Part shown: positions 30,861 to 41,335 of the stretch, one piece after another | How positions within the stretch are numbered: the first letter of the stretch is position 1 | How the letters are laid out: each line of letters opens with the position of its first letter | Assembly (NCBI GenBank): GCA_903857495.1 | Contig: CAIOFF010000035.1 | Location: 124,001 to 188,000, forward strand | DNA: 64,000 nt | From: an uncultured Holophagaceae bacterium | GTDB lineage: Bacteria; Acidobacteriota; Holophagae; Holophagales; Holophagaceae | Reading direction: 5' to 3' | Translations under genes and position numbers: made by a program | Notes under the pieces: model-generated | What the model was told of the DNA's origin: nothing | What the model saw: only the letters and a program-made list of their open reading frames with translations | The model's database searches: none

Positions 30861-32090
30861 GTGATCGGCGCGTTCCAGCCCAGCCACATCCCGCGCCTCC
30901 AGGAGCGGGGGCACCTCGGCATCAAGTGCGGACTGGAGAACATCCGCGCGCTGCTGGGCGGGCTCGGCCATCCGGAGGCGGGGTTCCCCGTCATTCTCAT
31001 CGCCGGGACCAACGGCAAGGGCAGCACCGGCGCCTTCCTGGCCCACATGCTCCGGGCTGCAGGCCTGATCGTGGGCTGGACCACCTCGCCCCACCTCACG
31101 GAGGTCACTGAGCGCATCTGGGTGGACGGCCAGCCCATCGGTACCGGTGCGCTGGACCTGCTGCTGGGGGAGGCCTTCGAGACCGAGGTTCGGCTGGGCC
31201 TGCAGGCCACCTACTTCGAGCTCATGATCACGGCGGCCCTGTCGGCGTTCCGCATGACCGGTGTGGAGGTGGCCATCCTGGAGGTGGGCATGGGCGGCCG
31301 CTGGGACGCGACCAACGGCACGGACCCCATCCTCACGATCGTCACCACCATCGGCCTCGATCACCAGGAGTACTTGGGCGACACCCGCGAGGCCATCGCC
31401 CGGGAGAAGCTCTGCACGGCCCGGGACGGCCGCCCGCTTGTGCTGGGGCCCTCGCTGGATCCGGACTGGATCCGTCCCCTGCTGCCCACCTCGCCCGTGC
31501 TGCATCCGGCGCCGCGGCTCGGTCCTGCCGACATCCGCTGGGACCACTCCCGGGTGGCCGGCAGGCACGTGGCGCTACCGGGCCTCCACCAGCTGGACAA
31601 CCTGGCCACGGCCTTCGAGGCGGTGCGGCAGCTCCAGGCGCTGGGGTTCCCTATCCCCGAGGAGCGCCTCTGGCCCGGGGTGGCAGCCACCCACTGGCCG
31701 GGCCGGCTCTGGAAGGTGCCCACGCTCTCCGGCGTGTGGATGGACGGCGCCCACAATCCCGAGGGAGCCCGGGCCCTGGCAGACCATGCCCTTGCCTGCG
31801 GGGTCCGGCCCCATCTCTTTTTCGGCGCCATGGGGGACAAGGATCTGGCGGGTGTGGCCCAGGAGCTGAAGCGCATGCGGCCCCTGTCGGTCACCTTTAT
31901 CCAGGGCGACGCGCCCCGCTATGCCAAGGCGGCCCCGCTGCGGGAGGCCTGGGGCCTGGAGGCGCCGCTGCTCAGCATCCGGGAAGCCGCTGCCCAGCTG
32001 CGAGCGTCGTCGGACGCGCCGCGGCTGGTGTCGGGGTCGCTCTATCTGCTGGGGGACCTCCTCCGGGAGCTGGGCATTCAGCCCTTCTAG
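30861..32090 (+). CDS. folC: bifunctional folylpolyglutamate/dihydrofolate synthase
   Basis: VILIAGTNGKGSTGAFLAHMLRAAGLIVGWTTSPHLTEVTERIWVDG; EVGMGGRWDATNGTDPILTIVTTIGLDHQEYLG. Confidence 0.95.
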   Translation: MIGAFQPSHIPRLQERGHLGIKCGLENIRALLGGLGHPEAGFPVILIAGTNGKGSTGAFLAHMLRAAGLIVGWTTSPHLTEVTERIWVDGQPIGTGALDLLLGEAFETEVRLGLQATYFELMITAALSAFRMTGVEVAILEVGMGGRWDATNGTDPILTIVTTIGLDHQEYLGDTREAIAREKLCTARDGRPLVLGPSLDPDWIRPLLPTSPVLHPAPRLGPADIRWDHSRVAGRHVALPGLHQLDNLATAFEAVRQLQALGFPIPEERLWPGVAATHWPGRLWKVPTLSGVWMDGAHNPEGARALADHALACGVRPHLFFGAMGDKDLAGVAQELKRMRPLSVTFIQGDAPRYAKAAPLREAWGLEAPLLSIREAAAQLRASSDAPRLVSGSLYLLGDLLRELGIQPF

Positions 32091-32145
32091 GGAGCGGAGC
32101 CGCCAACTCCTAAGTCTTGGCCCCGGCCCTGCCGATAAGCCCCCC

Positions 32146-32811
32146 ATGCGGTGGTTTCTGCTCAGCCTTGGTCTCGCCGGACTCCTCGGAGCCCAGGTGC
32201 CCCTCCACATCGCTGCGGTGGAGCGCCGGGGCCCGCCGCCCTACGAGGTCGCGGACCGGATCTACGGTGTGGAGGGGGACCACGAGGGGCTCCGCGTGGG
32301 CGATCGGCTGCTCGTGAAGCGGGCCGACGCGGCGGTGATCCTGGGGCACCTCCGGGTGATCGAGAGCCGGCCCGGCCGCGCCAACGCGCTGTTCGAGCCC
32401 CTGGAAGCGAGCTACCCCATGAAGGGGGACCTGGTCCTGCGGTCGGAGCTGCGGCGCCTGCCCGCGGGGTCCACCCTGGATCCCGCGCCCCTGGTGTCGC
32501 TGCCCAAGCCGAAGGCCAGCGCGGAGCCGCCCCCCCGGGAAGGCTTGCTCTTCTTCCTGCCCGGCCGCTCGGACCTCAGCATCGGGGGTGTGCGGAAGCT
32601 GGAGACCTGGGTCGAGTCCTGGGGCGTCGGAGGACGCTGGGCGGTGCAGGTGCCCGCGACCAAGGGGATCAAGCCCGAGCTGCAGAAGCTGCGGGCCGAG
32701 TCCCTCCAGGCTGCCCTGCGGGCCCTGGGCATCGAGCTGGTGGCCGTGGAAACGGGCCTGCGGACCGCCGAGGGTCTCAACCACCCCACCTGGGTTCGCC
32801 ACTGGGACTGA
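32146..32811 (+). CDS. hypothetical secreted protein
   Basis: MRWFLLSLGLAGLLGAQ signal peptide; 222 codons. Confidence 0.65.
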   Translation: MRWFLLSLGLAGLLGAQVPLHIAAVERRGPPPYEVADRIYGVEGDHEGLRVGDRLLVKRADAAVILGHLRVIESRPGRANALFEPLEASYPMKGDLVLRSELRRLPAGSTLDPAPLVSLPKPKASAEPPPREGLLFFLPGRSDLSIGGVRKLETWVESWGVGGRWAVQVPATKGIKPELQKLRAESLQAALRALGIELVAVETGLRTAEGLNHPTWVRHWD

Positions 32812-32866
32812 CCGCTGCGCAGGCGGCGCCGATTCGCCGCACACTGGAGACTCTCCGGGAACTGCC

Positions 32867-33892
32867 ATGCTCCTCCTGACCGCCCTGCTCCTGCTGCAAG
32901 AGCCGACTCCAGCCTTGAAGCCCGAGGCGGCTCCTCCGGCGCGCATCGAGCTGACCACACCCTTCCCGGCGCACCTCGGCAGTGTGGGTCCCCGGGAGGT
33001 GCGGGAAGCTGTCTTCGGAATCAAGAGCGTGCACGACCGCCCCTTCCGGTTCCGGGTGCTGGATCTCTCCCTGGGCGTGAGCCTGGACCCGGCCCAGCTC
33101 GCGGCACCCCTGCAGCCCGGGGAGGTCCGCATGGTGCGACTGCAGGTGGCCACGGAAGGCATGGAGGGCCCGGTGAAGGGAGCGGTGCGCCTGGGCACCG
33201 ACGACCCGGCCCAGCCCACCTACATCCTGCGCTACGACGTGGAGGTGCGCCCCGAGGTGAGCGTGGACAGCCTCCGCAAGAGCTTCGGCGAAGTGGCTCG
33301 GCATGAGCGCCCCGAGGCCCGCTACCGGTTCACCCGGGAGGGCGGCGAGCCCCTCAAGCTGGTGCTGGCCAGCGCCGTGCCCGCCTACCTCGACTTCGAG
33401 CTGCTCCATGAGGGCGCCAGCGCCGAGCTGCGGGTTCGGCTGCGGCCCGAGCGACTGGCGCCCGGCATGACCGCAGGGCTGGAGGTCCTGAAGGTGGCCA
33501 CCAATGGTCCCCGGCAGCCGCTGTTCACCCTCTACCTTGACTGGCGCCTCACGACGGCGGTGGTGCCCTCGCCCTCGCGGCTGGTGTTCGGCGACCGGAA
33601 GACCACGCGCCTGGAACTCGATCTGACCGCCCGCGACGGTAAGCCCTTCCGGATCCTCAAGACCACGATCGAAGGGAAGGGCTTCCGGGTCCTTGACGCC
33701 CCCGGTCCCGAGGCCCTCCAGCATCGGCTGCGGATCCAGCGCACTGGAACCACGGCAGAGGCTATGCTGATCCTCCAGTGCTCCAGCATGGATGAACCCC
33801 TGCGGGTGCCCCTGAGGTTCCTGGATCCCGAGGCCCGTCCGGCCACGGTGACCCCGCCGCCCGATCCGCTCGACGAACATCCCCACCATTAA
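32867..33892 (+). CDS. hypothetical secreted protein, DUF1573-like repeats
   Basis: IELTTPFPAHLGSVGPREVREAVFGIKSVHDRPFRFRVL...VKGAVRLGTDDPAQPTYILRYDVEV. Confidence 0.6.
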   Translation: MLLLTALLLLQEPTPALKPEAAPPARIELTTPFPAHLGSVGPREVREAVFGIKSVHDRPFRFRVLDLSLGVSLDPAQLAAPLQPGEVRMVRLQVATEGMEGPVKGAVRLGTDDPAQPTYILRYDVEVRPEVSVDSLRKSFGEVARHERPEARYRFTREGGEPLKLVLASAVPAYLDFELLHEGASAELRVRLRPERLAPGMTAGLEVLKVATNGPRQPLFTLYLDWRLTTAVVPSPSRLVFGDRKTTRLELDLTARDGKPFRILKTTIEGKGFRVLDAPGPEALQHRLRIQRTGTTAEAMLILQCSSMDEPLRVPLRFLDPEARPATVTPPPDPLDEHPHH

Positions 33893-33928
33893 TAAGATGG
33901 TGGCCGCCCGCTCCCCCTGGAGGGACCC

Positions 33929-34840
33929 ATGGTCCTGATCGCCATCCTGCTCCTGCTCGTCGCCGGCATCGCCTGGCGCATGAAGACCAAGCTGGGCTTC
34001 CCGCTCTCGGCGCGACTCATCGTGGTCCAGTGGGTGACCCTGGCCCTGGGGCTGGTGGCCCTCCTCGCGTCCATGGCCGTGATCATCCCCCCGGGCCAGG
34101 CGGGGGTGGTGGTGCTCTTCGGCACCGTCCGGGCGCAGGTGCTGCCCGCGGGCCTGCACTTCATCAACCCCTTCTCCCAGGTGGTGGAGATGGAGGTCCG
34201 CACCCGCAACTACACCATGTCGGGCATCGCTGATGAGGGTCAGAAGAAGGGCGACGACTCCATCCCGGTGATCACGTCGGACGGCCTCACCGTCAAGCTG
34301 GACGCCACCGTCTTCTACCACCTGGACCAGGAGCGCTGCCCGAAGATCTACGAGAAGATCGGCACCGACGTGGAAGGCCAGATCCTCCGCAGCCAGATCC
34401 GCACCTCCCTGCGGGACGCCGCTGCGGGCCTGTCGGCCACGGAGCTCTACACCACCCACCGCATGGGCTTCGTGGAGAACGTCACCAAGACCCTCACCAC
34501 GGCCTTCAAGGAGCGGGGCATCGTGATGGAGCAGGTGCTGCTGCGCAACGTGCTGCTGCCCGACCAGATCACCAAGGCCATCAACGACAAGATCGCCGCG
34601 GACCAGGACGCCCAGAAGATGGCCTTCGTGCTGCAGAAGGAGAAGCAGGAGGCCGAGCGCAAGCGCATCGAGGCGGAAGGTCAGGCCAAGGCCCAGCAGA
34701 TCGTCAGCCAGAGCCTCACGCCCCAGATCATCGAGTACCAGCGCATCCAGGCCCTGCGGGACATCGGCGCCAAGGGCAACCTCATCATCACCCCCATGGG
34801 CGGCGCCACCCCCATGATCCAGGTGCCCGCCCGGAAGTGA
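33929..34840 (+). CDS. SPFH/prohibitin (Band 7) family membrane protein
   Basis: IIPPGQAGVVVLFGTVRAQVLPAGLHFINPFSQVVEMEVRTRNYTM...VTSDGLTVKLDATVFYHLD. Confidence 0.93.
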   Translation: MVLIAILLLLVAGIAWRMKTKLGFPLSARLIVVQWVTLALGLVALLASMAVIIPPGQAGVVVLFGTVRAQVLPAGLHFINPFSQVVEMEVRTRNYTMSGIADEGQKKGDDSIPVITSDGLTVKLDATVFYHLDQERCPKIYEKIGTDVEGQILRSQIRTSLRDAAAGLSATELYTTHRMGFVENVTKTLTTAFKERGIVMEQVLLRNVLLPDQITKAINDKIAADQDAQKMAFVLQKEKQEAERKRIEAEGQAKAQQIVSQSLTPQIIEYQRIQALRDIGAKGNLIITPMGGATPMIQVPARK

Positions 34841-36040
34841 TCAGAGCGTAGGGAGGACCGGCCTGTCCGCCTTCTCTTTGGCGGGTGTGCCGGTCTTCTT
34901 CTTTAAATTCAAGGTCACTTTGATCAACTGATCCCCCCGTTGCACGTCGAAGACCACTTCGTCGGCGGGGGGTTCGAGCTCCAGCATGGCCATGAACTGG
35001 CCTTCGTTCTCGATGGCACGGCCCTGGTAGCCCAGCAGGATGTCGCCGAGCTGCTTGACCTTGCCTGTTTCATCTAGGTCCAGGGGGCGCAGGCCCGCCC
35101 GGCCCGCCGGGGAATCGGGTGCCACGGTGATCACCAGCAGCCCCTGCTTGAGGCCGAACTTCTGCTGGGCCACGGAGGCCGCCAGCACCTCGAAGCCCAT
35201 CCGGGGCGGCTCCAGCCTGCCCCGGGCGATGAGCTGGGGCACGATGTGGTTAAGGGTGTCGACGGGGATGGCGAACCCGACGCCCACAGACCCTTCGCCC
35301 TTGGTGGCCATGATGGCTGTGTTCATGCCGACGAGGCGGCCGCCGCTGTCCAGGAGGGGGCCCCCGGAGTTGCCCGGGTTCACAGCGGCGTCCGTCTGGA
35401 TGGCGTTCAGGATGCGGGTGTTGTAGCCCGTGTCGATCTCGCGGTCCTTGGCCGAGATGACCCCCCGGCTGAGGGAGTGGTCCAAGCCGAAGGGGTTGCC
35501 GATGGCGATGACAGTCTGGCCCACCTGGATCGTCTTGCTGTGCCCGAGGGGGATGGGCGGCATGGCGCCAAGGGGCGCGAAGACCTGGAGCACGGCAATG
35601 TCGTAGGCGAAGCTGGAGCCGATGACCCGGCCTTTGTAGGTCTTGCCGTCCGAGAGCGTGACTTCCGCTTCCTCTACCTCGCCGAGCCGCTTGCCGCCTT
35701 CCTCCACGGTGATGATGTGGTGGTTGGTGACCACGTGGCCCCACTCGTCCCAGACAAAGCCGGTGCCCCGGGCCGTGGGGATCTTGGTCTCATCCATGGT
35801 CCGCAGGTCCCGCACCGGGGCGACGGCCGACACGAACACCACGCTGGCCTTGGCCTCCTTGAAGCGGCGGATGGTGTTCCGCTCCTCGGCGCTGAGGGGT
35901 GCCGCCGGCGCGACCTTGCGCGGCCTGGCGTGGGCCCGGAAGCGCTGGATGGTGGCCTCCTCCGTGGGGGCCGGGGGCTTGGGCGGGGTCTGGGCGGCGA
36001 GGGCGAGGGCGGTCAAGGCAAGCAGGGTGGCGCGGATCAT
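34841..36040 (-). CDS. trypsin-like serine protease with PDZ domain (HtrA/DegP-like)
   Basis: GTGFVWDEWGHVVTNHHIITVEEGG, SFAYDIAVLQVFAP, NPGNSGGPLLDSGGRLVGMNTAI, C-terminal PDZ-like region. Confidence 0.94.
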   Translation of the reverse strand: MIRATLLALTALALAAQTPPKPPAPTEEATIQRFRAHARPRKVAPAAPLSAEERNTIRRFKEAKASVVFVSAVAPVRDLRTMDETKIPTARGTGFVWDEWGHVVTNHHIITVEEGGKRLGEVEEAEVTLSDGKTYKGRVIGSSFAYDIAVLQVFAPLGAMPPIPLGHSKTIQVGQTVIAIGNPFGLDHSLSRGVISAKDREIDTGYNTRILNAIQTDAAVNPGNSGGPLLDSGGRLVGMNTAIMATKGEGSVGVGFAIPVDTLNHIVPQLIARGRLEPPRMGFEVLAASVAQQKFGLKQGLLVITVAPDSPAGRAGLRPLDLDETGKVKQLGDILLGYQGRAIENEGQFMAMLELEPPADEVVFDVQRGDQLIKVTLNLKKKTGTPAKEKADRPVLPTL

Positions 36041-36095
36041 GGGGGCTCCCAGGATGATTATGGTGCCACGGGGGGATGCTCTATCCTGGGAGGCG

Positions 36096-37613
36096 ATGTC
36101 CCGGCCACTTCCCCGCCCCTCGCGTACGGCCCTCCTTCTGGGAGTCGCCTTCCTGCTCCTGCTGGTGGGGGGGATCGGGCTGGCCTGGATGCTGGCCCGC
36201 CAGGGGGTCCGTTCGCCCCTCAGGGTGGTGCTGGTCACCACCTCCGCAGCCGCCACGGTGCCCACGCTGGAGACAGGTCAGGGCCGGGCCATCGGCGCCC
36301 TGGTCCAGGAGCACCTGGAATACTACGGCGGCTTCGCGGTGACCAGTGTGACGGAGGTGCCCGCCGACCTGGAGCTCCTGCGGGGGCAGCGGCACACCCT
36401 GCTCCTTCAGCTCGAGCCCCGGCGTCAGGGGCAGAACCTTGAGCTCTCCTACCGGTATGTGTGGGGACGGCAGCTCGAGAAGGGGAAGGCGCCGGGCTGG
36501 GTGGTCCACCCGGCCACGGCGCTCCCGCCTGCCGAGGCCTTCGAGACCTTGCTTCGGGAGTTCCCCCGGGCCGTCAAGGTCCCGTCGACCCTCCTGGCCC
36601 CCCGCGCTCCGGGCTTGTTCTGGGACATGGTCCAGGCGGCAGCCTGGCGGCTGCGGAACCAGAACCTGGACCAGGCCATGGCGCTCGCCGAGCAGGGCAC
36701 CCGCCAGGAACCCGCCTGCGCCGGCACCTGGATCCTGCTGGGCAACCTCCGCTACCGGTGGACCCTCGACCGGCCCGGGAGCTTCCGCGCCGAGCAGTCT
36801 GAGACGGAATCCCTGCTGCAGCGGGGTCTGGTCCTGGCACCTGGACATCCCCGGGCGGCCTTCCTGCTCTCCCTGCTCCGGTCGGACAGCGGCAACCAGC
36901 GGGAGGCCCTGGACCTGCTGCTCCAGGCGCGCCGCAAGCAGCCCTACAACCCCACCCTGCTGACGGGCATCGCCTACGCGGCACGGGGCGCGGGCCTGCT
37001 GCCCCTGGCCCGCCGGGCCATGGACCTGCGCGATGAGCTGGCCTTCGCCCGGCTTGCCCCTCAGGCCGTGGACATCACCTGCCTCTACACCGGGGAGATC
37101 GCGCGCTTCGAGGCCAGCCTCCAGGAGCAGCCGGGCCACCTGCGCAGCACCTCCGGGGTGCTGCCCTTCTATCGGGGCTACCTGGCCCTGGTGCGGGGTG
37201 ACCGGGAGCTGGCCCATCAGGAGTTCCGGACGGCCTCGACCCTGGCCCACGGCTATCCGAACATCCTGCGCCTGAGCGAGATCTATGACCTCATCCTCGA
37301 GGGCCGGAAGGAGGATGCCTGGAAGAAGCTCCGGGAGTACGACCAGGAGCGCATCGGCATGCGCGAGCCCGACGGCGAGTTCACCATCCGGCTCGCGGAG
37401 GCCTATGCCTTGATCGGGGATCGGGCCAGTGCCATGGAGATGGCCACCCGGGCCTTCGCGCGCGGGTTTGGCTGCACGGAGTGGTACGAACGCAGCCCCA
37501 TGCTGGAGCCGCTGCGGGGGCTGCCGAAGTGGCGCGCCCTGATCCAGCACCTGCGGGAACGGCAGAGCCTCATGGAGGACCGTTTCCCGGTGGGTCTGCT
37601 GGAGGAGAACTGA
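36096..37613 (+). CDS. TPR-containing membrane-anchored protein
   Basis: N-terminal TM TALLLGVAFLLLLVGGIGLAWML; QGTRQEPACAGTWILLGNLRYRWTLD...QRGLVLAPGHPRAAFLLSLL. Confidence 0.7.
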   Translation: MSRPLPRPSRTALLLGVAFLLLLVGGIGLAWMLARQGVRSPLRVVLVTTSAAATVPTLETGQGRAIGALVQEHLEYYGGFAVTSVTEVPADLELLRGQRHTLLLQLEPRRQGQNLELSYRYVWGRQLEKGKAPGWVVHPATALPPAEAFETLLREFPRAVKVPSTLLAPRAPGLFWDMVQAAAWRLRNQNLDQAMALAEQGTRQEPACAGTWILLGNLRYRWTLDRPGSFRAEQSETESLLQRGLVLAPGHPRAAFLLSLLRSDSGNQREALDLLLQARRKQPYNPTLLTGIAYAARGAGLLPLARRAMDLRDELAFARLAPQAVDITCLYTGEIARFEASLQEQPGHLRSTSGVLPFYRGYLALVRGDRELAHQEFRTASTLAHGYPNILRLSEIYDLILEGRKEDAWKKLREYDQERIGMREPDGEFTIRLAEAYALIGDRASAMEMATRAFARGFGCTEWYERSPMLEPLRGLPKWRALIQHLRERQSLMEDRFPVGLLEEN

Positions 37614-37714
37614 CTTCAGGGCATTGTCAGGCGCTCTGAAACTCCAATGAACAGAAGCTCATACCGGAGCCGATGGCCGTTAGACTAGGGGTTCGTCCGA
37701 TAAGGGGGGAATCC

Positions 37715-40700
37715 ATGCCCACGCCTGCCGTACCCGAGCTCGAGTCTCTCCCCCGGGAGGGCTATGTCCCGAAGCACAAGGTGCGCTTCGTCACCGCCGC
37801 CAGCCTCTTCGACGGCCACGACGCCAGCATCAACATCATGCGGCGCATCCTGCAGGCCACCGGCTGCGAGGTGATCCACCTGGGTCACAACCGCGCCGTT
37901 CAGGACATCGTCGACACCGCCATCCAGGAAGATGCCCAGGGCATCGCCCTCTCTAGCTACCAGGGCGGCCACGTGGAGTACTTCAAGTACATGGTGGACC
38001 TGCTGCGCGAGCGTGGCGCCGGGCACATCCAGATCTTCGGCGGCGGCGGCGGCGTCATCTCCCCCGAGGAGATCCAGGAGCTGCAGGCCTACGGCGTCGC
38101 GCGGATCTATAGCCCCGAGGACGGCCGCCACATGGGCCTCCAGGGCATGATCGACGACATGGTGCAGCGCTGCGACGTGGATCCCCGGACCACCCCCGAG
38201 TTCCACACCCTGGCCCGGCGGATCACCCAGATCGAGCTCGGCGAGGCCGTGGCCACGCCCCCGAGTCAGCCCGCCCGGACCATCCCGGTCCTCGGCATCA
38301 CCGGCACCGGCGGCGCCGGCAAGTCTTCGCTCATCGACGAGCTGCTGCGCCGCTTCCTGGTGGACTTCCCGGACATGCAGGTGGCGGTGCTCAGCGTGGA
38401 CCCCTCCAAGCGCAAGACCGGCGGCGCCCTGCTGGGTGACCGCATCCGCATGAACACCCTCTACCATCCGGAGCTGCGGGACCGCGTGTTCATGCGCAGC
38501 CTCGCCACCCGCAGCGCCGCCCACCGGGCGACCAGCGAGGCCCTGACCGCCAGCATCCTGGCCGCCAAGGACGCGGGCCACGACCTAGTGATCGTGGAAA
38601 CCGCGGGCATCGGCCAGAGCGACAGCGAGATCGCGGACCTGGTGGATCTGGCCATGTATGTGATGACGCCGGAATACGGCGCTGCCAGCCAGCTCGAGAA
38701 GATCGACATGCTGGACTTCGCCGACGTGGTGGTGCTGAACAAGGCCGACAAGCGCGGCGCCGAGGATGCCCTGCGTGACGTGCGTAAGCAGTACCAGCGG
38801 GCCCACAAGCGCTTCTCTGAGCCCGCCGACGAGATGCCCGTCTATGCCACCTGCGCCAGCCAGTTCAACGACCCCGCCACCAACTGGCTCTTCGTGAACC
38901 TGGTGAAGGCCATCGCCACCAAGACCGGCGTGGACTGGGTGCCCCGGCTCGAGGCCGCACCCGGCAACCCCCGCCGCTCGGCCATCATCCCCCCGGAGCG
39001 GGTGCGCTATCTGGCCGAGATCGCCGACACCGTGCAGGGCTACAAGGCCTGGGCCCGTCGGCAGGCTGAGACCGCCGAGCTGTGCCACGCCCTCTGGGCC
39101 AGCCTCCGCGCCCTGGGCGACAAGGTGCCGGCCGCCGGAGCCTTCTATGACGCCATCCACCTCCTGGAGCCCGGCGAGGGCGACCAGGGGGCCGCCATCC
39201 TCCTGCTCCGCCAGCGCTACCAGGAGCACCTGGGCGAGCTGCACGGCGAGAGCCGCCGCCTCATCCACGACTGGGCCGAGGTCAAGCGCAGCTACACCGA
39301 GCCCGAGAACGTCTACGTGGTGCGCGGCCGCGAGATCCGCACGGCGAACTACACGGCGTCCCTTAGTGGCTCCATGATCCCCAAGGTGGCCCTGCCGTCC
39401 TACTCGGGTTGGGGCGAGCTGCTGCGCTGGCAGCTGCTGGAGAACCTGCCCGGCTTCTTCCCCTACGTGGCGGGCGTCTTCGAGTACAAGCGCGTCGGCG
39501 AAGACCCGACCCGCATGTTCGCCGGCGAGGGCACCCCCGAGCGGACCAACAAGCGGTTCCATTTCGTGAGCAAGGGCCAGCCCGCCGTGCGCCTCAGCAC
39601 CGCCTTCGATAGCGTGACCCTCTATGGCGAGGATCCCCACGTCCGCCCCGACATCTTTGGCAAGATCGGCAACAGTGGCGTGTCTGTCTGCACGGTGGAT
39701 GACGCGAAGAAGCTCTACTCGGGCTTCGACCTGCTCTGTCCCACCTCCAGCGTCAGCATGACCGTCAACGGCCCCGCCCCCACGGTGCTGGCCTTCTTCC
39801 TGAACGCCGCCATCGACCAGCGCGCCGAGGTCTGGCTGGCCGAGCACGGCCAGCTGGCCGAAGCCCAGGCCAAGATCGATGCCAAGTATGCGGCCAAGGG
39901 CATGACCCGGCCCTGCTACGGGGAGACCCTTCCCGAGGGGAACCTCGGCCTCGGCCTGGCCCTGTTGGGTGCCACCGCCGATGAAGTGCTGCCGCCGGAC
40001 GTCTATGCCCGCCTGCGCATGGAGGCCCTCCAGACCGTGCGCGGCACGGTGCAGGCCGACATCCTCAAGGAGGACCAGGCCCAGAACACCTGCATCTTCA
40101 GCACCGAGTTCAGCCTGAAGGTCATGGGCGACATCCAGTCCACCTTCATCGAGGAGAAGATCCGCAACTTCTACTCCGTGAGCATCAGCGGCTACCACAT
40201 CGCCGAGGCCGGCGCGAACCCCATCAGCCAGCTGGCCTTCACGCTGGCCAACGGCTTCACCTTCGTCGAGTACTACCTCTCCCGGGGCATGCACATCGAC
40301 GACTTCGCGCCGAACCTCAGCTTTTTCTTCAGCAACGGCCTCGACGCGGAATACAGCGTCATCGGCCGCGTGGCGCGCCGCATCTGGGCCATCGCCATGA
40401 AGGAGAAGTACGGCGCCAACGACCGCAGCCAGAAACTGAAGTACCACATCCAGACCAGCGGCCGCTCCCTGCATGCCCAGGAGATCGACTTCAACGACAT
40501 CCGCACGACCCTGCAGGCCCTCTACGCCATCTATGACAACTGCAACAGCCTGCACACCAACGCCTACGACGAGGCCATCACCACGCCGACCGAAGAGAGC
40601 GTGCGCCGAGCCATCGCCATCCAGCTCATCATCAACCGCGAGCTGGGCCAGGCGAAGAACGAGAACCCGCAGCAGGGCGCCTTCCTCATCGAGCAGCTCA

Positions 40701-41137
40701 CGGAGCTGGTGGAGGAGGCCGTGCTGGCCGAGTTCCGCCGCATCTCCGACCGCGGCGGCGTGCTGGGCGCCATGGAGACCATGTACCAGCGCGGCAAGAT
40801 CCAGGAAGAGTCCATGCACTACGAGCACCTCAAGCACAGTGGGGAGCTGCCCATCGTCGGCGTGAACACCTTCCTGAATCCCCAGCCCCCCGAGCTGGGC
40901 GCGCCGGAGCTGATCCGCAGCACCGAGGCGGAGAAGCAGCAGCAGATCGACAACCTGGCCGCCTTCCACGCCCGGAATGCCGATGTGGCCCCCGCCGCCC
41001 TCCTGCGCCTCAAGGAAGTGGCCCGCGCCGGTGGCAACCTCTTCGAGGAGTTGCTGAACGCTGCCAAGGTCTGCAGCCTCGGCCAGATAAGCCAGGCCCT
41101 CTACGAAGTGGGCGGGCAGTACCGGAGAAACATGTAA
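37715..41137 (+). CDS. icmF: fused isobutyryl-CoA mutase (B12-binding + MeaI-type G-protein chaperone + mutase)
   Basis: [17 protein letters not shown]...HLGHNR (B12 domain), [54 protein letters not shown] (G domain), mutase domain ...[43 protein letters not shown]. Confidence 0.97.
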   Translation: MPTPAVPELESLPREGYVPKHKVRFVTAASLFDGHDASINIMRRILQATGCEVIHLGHNRAVQDIVDTAIQEDAQGIALSSYQGGHVEYFKYMVDLLRERGAGHIQIFGGGGGVISPEEIQELQAYGVARIYSPEDGRHMGLQGMIDDMVQRCDVDPRTTPEFHTLARRITQIELGEAVATPPSQPARTIPVLGITGTGGAGKSSLIDELLRRFLVDFPDMQVAVLSVDPSKRKTGGALLGDRIRMNTLYHPELRDRVFMRSLATRSAAHRATSEALTASILAAKDAGHDLVIVETAGIGQSDSEIADLVDLAMYVMTPEYGAASQLEKIDMLDFADVVVLNKADKRGAEDALRDVRKQYQRAHKRFSEPADEMPVYATCASQFNDPATNWLFVNLVKAIATKTGVDWVPRLEAAPGNPRRSAIIPPERVRYLAEIADTVQGYKAWARRQAETAELCHALWASLRALGDKVPAAGAFYDAIHLLEPGEGDQGAAILLLRQRYQEHLGELHGESRRLIHDWAEVKRSYTEPENVYVVRGREIRTANYTASLSGSMIPKVALPSYSGWGELLRWQLLENLPGFFPYVAGVFEYKRVGEDPTRMFAGEGTPERTNKRFHFVSKGQPAVRLSTAFDSVTLYGEDPHVRPDIFGKIGNSGVSVCTVDDAKKLYSGFDLLCPTSSVSMTVNGPAPTVLAFFLNAAIDQRAEVWLAEHGQLAEAQAKIDAKYAAKGMTRPCYGETLPEGNLGLGLALLGATADEVLPPDVYARLRMEALQTVRGTVQADILKEDQAQNTCIFSTEFSLKVMGDIQSTFIEEKIRNFYSVSISGYHIAEAGANPISQLAFTLANGFTFVEYYLSRGMHIDDFAPNLSFFFSNGLDAEYSVIGRVARRIWAIAMKEKYGANDRSQKLKYHIQTSGRSLHAQEIDFNDIRTTLQALYAIYDNCNSLHTNAYDEAITTPTEESVRRAIAIQLIINRELGQAKNENPQQGAFLIEQLTELVEEAVLAEFRRISDRGGVLGAMETMYQRGKIQEESMHYEHLKHSGELPIVGVNTFLNPQPPELGAPELIRSTEAEKQQQIDNLAAFHARNADVAPAALLRLKEVARAGGNLFEELLNAAKVCSLGQISQALYEVGGQYRRNM

Positions 41138-41139
41138 GC

Positions 41140-41212
41140 GACCGTCGGGTGGCGGAGTGGAGGGCTTCAAGCCCTCCACAAAGCCGGGACCCGACGCGGA
41201 GCTTATGCCACG
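41140..41212. repeat. 73-bp palindromic intergenic repeat, copy 1
   Basis: gaccgtcgggtggcggaGTGGAGGGCTT-C-AAGCCCTCCACaaagccgggacccgacgcggagcttatgccacg; inner 11-bp arms (41157-41179), outer CGTCGGGT/ACCCGACG arms (41143-41150, 41189-41196). Confidence 0.95.
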
Positions 41213-41213
41213 A

Positions 41214-41286
41214 GACCGTCGGGTGGCGGAGTGGAGGGCTTGAAGCCCTCCACAAAGCCGGGACCCGACGCGGAGCTTATGCCACG
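41214..41286. repeat. 73-bp palindromic intergenic repeat, copy 2
   Basis: Identical to copy 1 except the central C of the 23-nt palindrome is G. Confidence 0.95.
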
Positions 41287-41335
41287 CACGCCGCCCGGTG
41301 AACCTCGACCCTCCCCGGCGTATCATGTACCCCGT

